From: Nageia nagi
Taxonomy: Eukaryota > Pinophyta
Assembly: GCA_050084985.1 (NCBI GenBank)
Contig: JBITNC010000001.1
Coordinates: 65,410,001 to 65,474,000, forward strand
Length of the DNA stretch: 64,000 nucleotides
Reading direction: 5' to 3'
Positions within the stretch are counted from its first letter, which is position 1, and each line of letters starts with the position of its first letter. The notes below the pieces were generated by a model, which was given only the letters and a program-made list of their open reading frames with translations, did not search any database and was not told the origin of the DNA. A program made the position numbers and the translations under genes. Positions 59,801 to 64,000 of the stretch are shown here, in pieces.

Positions 59801-60190
59801 CACCCATATTTACCCCACATTAATCCCACCTCTTCTCTTATGCCTCCCTTCTCCATATCCACCTTATGGTCCACCTCTTCCTAGACCTCCTTTTATCCCT
59901 CATCCTCCCACATCATATCTTCCCTTGTATCCCCCATATCAACCATTCATTCATCATCATCCTATTTTTTACCCAATCTTAATGTCAACCATAATACATA
60001 TTCTTTGCATGTTCTTGCCACACCTAATACTTCCTTTTTGATCATTGTAACCTCTCCTCCTATAACTTCTTCTCTTTTACCACTTCTTATGATCCCTTCA
60101 CTCTTACATGGGGATTGTCTACCTCATTCTTCTTTCATACCTCCCTCTCATCTTCATTTATGTCTATTTCTTCCCCTTTTTCTATCTTGA
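56851..60190 (+). other. Pyrimidine-rich belt reading as degenerate Pro/Tyr-rich peptide
   Basis: The plus strand is strongly enriched in C and T over more than 3 kb. Several frames, each open for 60-100 codons (57,254, 57,484, 58,562, 59,739, 60,005), give peptides rich in Pro, Tyr, Ser, His and Leu, with P-P-Y and Y-P-P-Y-type motifs near 57,545 and 59,860-59,940. A more normal-looking protein segment (about 58,960-59,065, with G-F-V-G-Y-D-Q-Y-L) follows one Pro-rich run. It could be a decayed repetitive Pro-rich gene or a retroelement leader like the C/T-rich one at 16.4-16.9 kb. I cannot choose. Confidence 0.35.
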
Positions 60191-60194
60191 TGTC

Positions 60195-60694
60195 TATTGG
60201 AATGTATAATACATTATTGTAAGGTTTTGTCATGATCTTCTTGTAAATTCACCAATACTTAAAGGTATCCCTAGATACCTTAAGTATTTAAGTGAATATG
60301 ATAATGTAAAATTTTTCCTACACTCATTCTCTTGAGAATGACCTTGGGTAAAAGGATGGTGCATGTCATGATATTGTACAATGGTTAAAAGGATGATCAA
60401 GGGAGGATTTTGGCTTATAAATATAAGACCCTCCCTTTGAGATCACGCACCAAAAAGTTAAAGCAAATTTATGCTCTAGGATTAGTGTTAGGAGAGGAAG
60501 AAAGAGGTCTTGTAAGATAGTTATCTTTGTGAATGAGGAAGATCTTAGTTAGTAGATGTACTCCCATGGTTAGAGGAACCACTTACATTGTGTCATTTTG
60601 TGAGATTGTTTATGCTTTGAGTATTGATGTTTGAGATATCTTTAAAGTGATCTTGGTAGATTAAGAATTTAGTCTTTTAGGATTAAATCCTTCA
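60195..60694 (+). repeat. Copia LTR (subfamily II)
   Basis: Starts TATTGGAATG, ends ATCCTTCA. Best-preserved copy of the family inverted repeat at 60,255-60,288: arms ATACTTAAAGGTATC and GATACCTTAAGTAT around a 4-base loop. TATA box at 60,416-60,423. Confidence 0.87.
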
Positions 60695-61300
60695 TTTGGT
60701 ATCAGAGCCTACTTGGAGGATTCATCTTCAATATCATTGAAAGTTTATCTCACTCTTTTCATCTAATTGGGTGAGGTAAATATTTGAAGATATAATTTTC
60801 TCCTTTTTCAAAGTTTTTTTTTTTGTTTACCTCATGAGTTACTAACATTATTTATATGTTAGTTACAATATTGTTGAAAACATTTTACTAAAAAATATAT
60901 ATTTGTTGTTAAATTTTTTTTTTACTAACCTCTTATGGTAGTTGCATTTTTTTTGGAATAATTTTTTTTCTAAATATATAAGATGTAACAATAATATATT
61001 GTTAAATTTGACTAAATTTGCAATTTTTTTTATTTAGGTACAAAAATTTCAAAAAACATTTCTCACATTTATATTTATTTGATTGTAAAAAAATATTATT
61101 ACAGAAATAAATAATACAAATAAGAAAAAAAATTAATCAACAAAAACCTATTCAAAATAATGTTATTGCAATATATAGGAAAATATTATAATTTGTTTTA
61201 TATGTATAAAATAAACTAGGGGTTTTATTCAAAATCATTAAAAAGATTGAGGAGTGACAAAATTAGAATAAATTTTGGTATTTTACAATATATTTGACAA
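60195..61300 (+). mobile_element. Copia fragment: LTR (subfamily II) plus leader
   Basis: LTR 60,195-60,694, primer-binding site 60,697-60,708, then an AT-rich leader with CATGAGTTACTAACATT. No gag-pol follows. The sequence to the left is pyrimidine-rich, not a polypurine tract, so this is a 5' LTR in orientation. Confidence 0.82.
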
Positions 61301-61778
61301 TATATAGTCAAATTAAAACTTGTTATTTTAAAAAAGATATGAAGATTTTTTCTAAGTGGCACCCTAAGCAGTGGTCAATTAGGCATAAAAACCACCCTAT
61401 GCATATAGCCTCTCGTGATCCTATGGCTGCTGATGAGTCTTAGTAATTACCTAGTCTTTGGCATAGTTCGATGGTTCATTTTGTATATTTGGACATTATG
61501 AGATGGATTAATTGTAACTGTTGGACTATTTAGTTGCCTAATATATGGTTAATCGCATATTTCCTTATATTAGTATTTTGTGCATACTGATTCTATTTTA
61601 TGTGTTTGTTTGAACCAAAATGCTTATCTTTGCTCCACAAAATGATGGTTGATAACTCAGATGACTTGCAAGTATTGTAGGAAGTATTTGAATAGATTTT
61701 TGCACTTGTATACATTATTTGGAGATCTACTCTGGATACATTAGATGCCTCATATAGTAAAGTAGAGTTATATTTTCT

Positions 61779-61962
61779 GGAGCTTCAATTCTAGACTCAT
61801 TTGGAGCTCCTATTCTAGACTTGTCTAGAGCTTCTATTCTAGACTCATCCAAGCTTCTATTCCAAACTTGTTCAGAGTTCTATTTCAAACTTGCTCAGAG
61901 CTTCTATTTCAAACTTATCCAAAGCTTCTATTTTAGAATCATCTGAAGCTCCTGCTCCAAAC
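61779..61962. repeat. 24-bp minisatellite, about eight units
   Basis: Units are variants of GAGCTTCTATTCTAGACTCA followed by TCCA. In one plus-strand frame the first three units encode an 8-residue repeat, G/R-A-S/P-I-L-D-S/L-S/F. Unit 4 is one base short and breaks that frame. Confidence 0.75.
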
Positions 61963-63192
61963 CCAAATTTGAGAAATTGATCATCATTATTGATTATATT
62001 ACCAATTCTATTCTAGCCTTGTATGATCCATATATTTACGTCATGTGAGCTACTCTAGATATAGTCTATAGAAGCATATCTCCAACACATTAGATATAGC
62101 CAAATATGATTCTTATTTTATAGAGTATGTTTCATTCCAAATTAGGCATAATAAACTACTTATGATGTAAATAAGATAGTGTTGGACTCATTGGCATGAG
62201 CCACCCTTTTCTTAAGAGATTACAACTCTCCTTAGATAAGATGTAGGAATTGTTAGCATGTTAATTTTAGTGTTAGCTAGTTGGTAGAATAAGTGATTTA
62301 TTTTCAATAATAGAATATTATTTAGATTATTGTTATTCTTGGGCAACCTATTGTTAAAAGGATATTTATATCTCAATTATTGATGATAGAGGGGGTTAGA
62401 AGATTAAAGAAGTATTGTGTGTATATTATGGAGAATAAAACTTTGTATTATATTTGTTCAAGCATATTTTGTGCAAGACAAATTGTATGCAACAATAGAG
62501 TGATCTATTAAGAGTTTACAGTTCTAAGTTCTTCTAAGTCTTCCACCAAGAGGAGCAAGGGCCCACTCCAAATGGTAGAAGACTCTTTTGTTTTACTATT
62601 CTTTTAATTCAGGTGTGAGTTTACATTTAGTGTGATGATTCCAAGTGTATATTTCTTACAACATTTAAGACTCTTGTACTTTCAATTTTGCAACTTTCCA
62701 TTCTATATATTTGCTTTCTGCAATGTTTATTTGAAGTAGATACAACTAAGAGAAAGAGTTCAATAGCATATAGCCTTGAACATCGCTCAATTGATTAACT
62801 AAATGAAGGAGTCAGATATTGTTTTCTAAGACCAGTGAGAGGAAACTAAATCTGCCTTGAATGTTGGAGTACCAGCTCTATGAGCTATTTGGTCCCTTCA
62901 TGATAACAAGTGAAAGGATCACTAGGGGAAGGGTATTGACAACCCTAGTGGAATTTGGAATACCATTACTTTACTCATCATTTTTGGCACTGGTGCTAGG
63001 GAATGATGTTAATTGAACTATCCTTGCACTTTGTAAGGATAGGGGACTTGACAGAGCCAATAACCAATCAGGTGTCATCTTGGTTCCTTAATTCTTAATA
63101 GAATGAGTGGCCCCAATAACCTATATTAAGAAATTGCAATGAATTATTATCTAAGTTGTGATAGATTGGTGTGCTTATTTTCTTAAGAATGT
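61963..63192. other. AT-rich stretch, possible gypsy-type LTR and leader
   Basis: About 62,240 (TGTAGGAATTGTTAG) to 62,720 has LTR-like composition with AATAAAACTTTG near 62,433 as a possible poly(A) signal, and it lies upstream of the ORF at 63,193. No second copy or clear primer-binding site is visible, so this is only a suggestion. Confidence 0.25.
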
Positions 63193-64000
63193 ATGAATAG
63201 ATCAAGGGATGATAAAGGAAGATTTGTTAGTAGTAAAAGAGATGGTAGTAAGAAAGTAACTATAGGAAAATCAATCCAAAAAACACAATAAAAACCATCA
63301 AAAACTAAAAAGTTGAGTTCAAAAAAGTTTGTGGAAGAAACGGGAAGTAGTATAATTATCGAAGAACATCAAGTGGAGCAACCAAAAGAAATTAGGCCAG
63401 AGCCTATACGTATGGAAGAATTAGAAGAAATTGATCCAACAATTTTAGAAGAGGACATAGACCATACTCTGAAATCTAAGCACCCAATTGCTATAGAAGA
63501 GACAACTTTCATTAGTCCATCATCACCACCATTTTTGAGATTCTTAGATACACCTAAGCAATATAGGAAATTTACTAATAAATCCCCTCCATTTCTTATT
63601 TGGTTTATAGACTTAACTCTCTAAACAGAGATAGTTGAGCCTGCTCTGGATACAGTCACTATTACTCTTCATCCATCCTTCCATTTCTCTAATACATATT
63701 TACCATTACCTGTTACTCATATTTATCCTCTTTCTAGTGAAAGTGATTCTAATGTACAAAAAGAAGTAACCAAGATACCCTTCCATATTTATTATAGCAA
63801 GGGGAGATTACCATATTTTGAGCAAATAAAGAAGATATATACTAATGCACTTGTTAATATATCTAGAGGAAGTGGTGGTTTTGGAGTGGTAGTTACTAAT
63901 CCCTCTACTCAAACATTCACTTATCCCATAAGGCTCACCACAGGGACTCAAGCTCCTATGAAGAACATTTCACTATCAGTCTTACCTACTTTTCGAGGTC
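63193..64000 (+). pseudogene. Start of an unrecognised ORF, runs off the window
   Basis: From ATG 63,193 one frame stays protein-like to the window end (about 269 codons) with only two stops, a TAA near 63,286 and a TAA at 63,622, each one change from CAA. The N-terminus is basic (N-R-S-R-D-D-K-G-R-F), a style common at the start of retroelement polyproteins. Then come an acidic Glu/Ile/Pro-rich part (63,340-63,480), a Pro-rich part, and a segment near 63,860-63,930 with G-S-G-G-F-G-V-V-V-T-N that faintly recalls an RNase H fold but lacks the expected acidic start. Its low stop density makes it one of the younger relics here. Confidence 0.45.

Noticed and set aside
1-64000. tRNA, rRNA or organellar insert
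   Set aside because: No cloverleaf with T-loop motif, no rRNA core motifs and no plastid or mitochondrial gene was recognised on either strand by reading. A dedicated search was not possible.

Overview
The window looks like nuclear DNA from a large-genome land plant. It is AT-rich and mostly decayed LTR retrotransposons of several ages nested in one another, with one well-preserved host gene. That gene is a leucine-rich-repeat receptor-like protein (RLP) with no kinase domain. A gymnosperm (conifer-like) source is my inference from the low gene density and old, stop-riddled elements; no single base proves it. I saw no prokaryotic, organellar, rRNA, tRNA or CRISPR signature.

Layout. 0.5-1.5 kb: an unrecognised decayed coding stretch. 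1.9-6.1 kb: a gag-only Ty3/gypsy-type element whose 5' LTR carries a CACTA-type element with a clean TAC target duplication. 6.3-8.5 kb: a minus-strand hAT transposase relic. 8.5-10.8 kb: no gene. 10.8 kb: a 68-bp relic of an RLP 3' end. 10.9-32.0 kb: a dense block of related Ty1/copia elements (copies A to D plus a truncated tandem copy) sharing an LTR that begins TGTTGGAATG and a TGGTATCAGAGC primer-binding site. The block holds a 100-N scaffold gap at 20,927-21,026. Its two halves are colinear, as if a unit of about 10 kb had been duplicated and the second copy had lost about 3 kb. 32.0-37.2 kb: two copies of an unrecognised Lys-rich ORF relic, another unrecognised ORF relic, and a minus-strand copia LTR. 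37.2-38.8 kb: a possible solo LTR.

39.1-41.8 kb (minus): the RLP gene, with signal peptide, about 28 LRRs, an island domain and a C-terminal cap. Its membrane anchor and cytoplasmic tail are present but out of frame by one base at each of two homopolymer runs. 42-48 kb: intergenic DNA containing two extra copies of a block from the RLP upstream region. 48.0-49.5 kb: a copia RT/RNase H relic (minus) abutting a truncated RLP paralogue (49.5-50.9 kb, minus) that has one more LRR unit than the intact gene. 51.2-51.9 kb: a LINE reverse-transcriptase relic (minus) cut by a copia LTR at 51,941. 53.2-55.0 kb: a minus-strand copia gag-integrase relic. 56.9-60.2 kb: a pyrimidine-rich belt whose plus strand reads as degenerate Pro/Tyr-rich peptide. 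60.2-61.3 kb: a further copia LTR and leader. 61.8-62.0 kb: a 24-bp minisatellite. 63.2-64.0 kb: the start of an ORF, probably retroelement-derived, that runs off the window.

The only plausible functional host product is the RLP, a cell-surface receptor type linked to defence or development. The rest is transposon biology: insertion, nesting, recombination between LTRs, and decay dominated by changes that look like C-to-T transitions (Gln/Trp codons to stops, zinc-knuckle Cys to Tyr). I found no convincing new multi-gene system. The most informative signals are the RLP locus (frame breaks, LRR unit gain or loss, scattered relics) and the duplicated copia block beside the gap.
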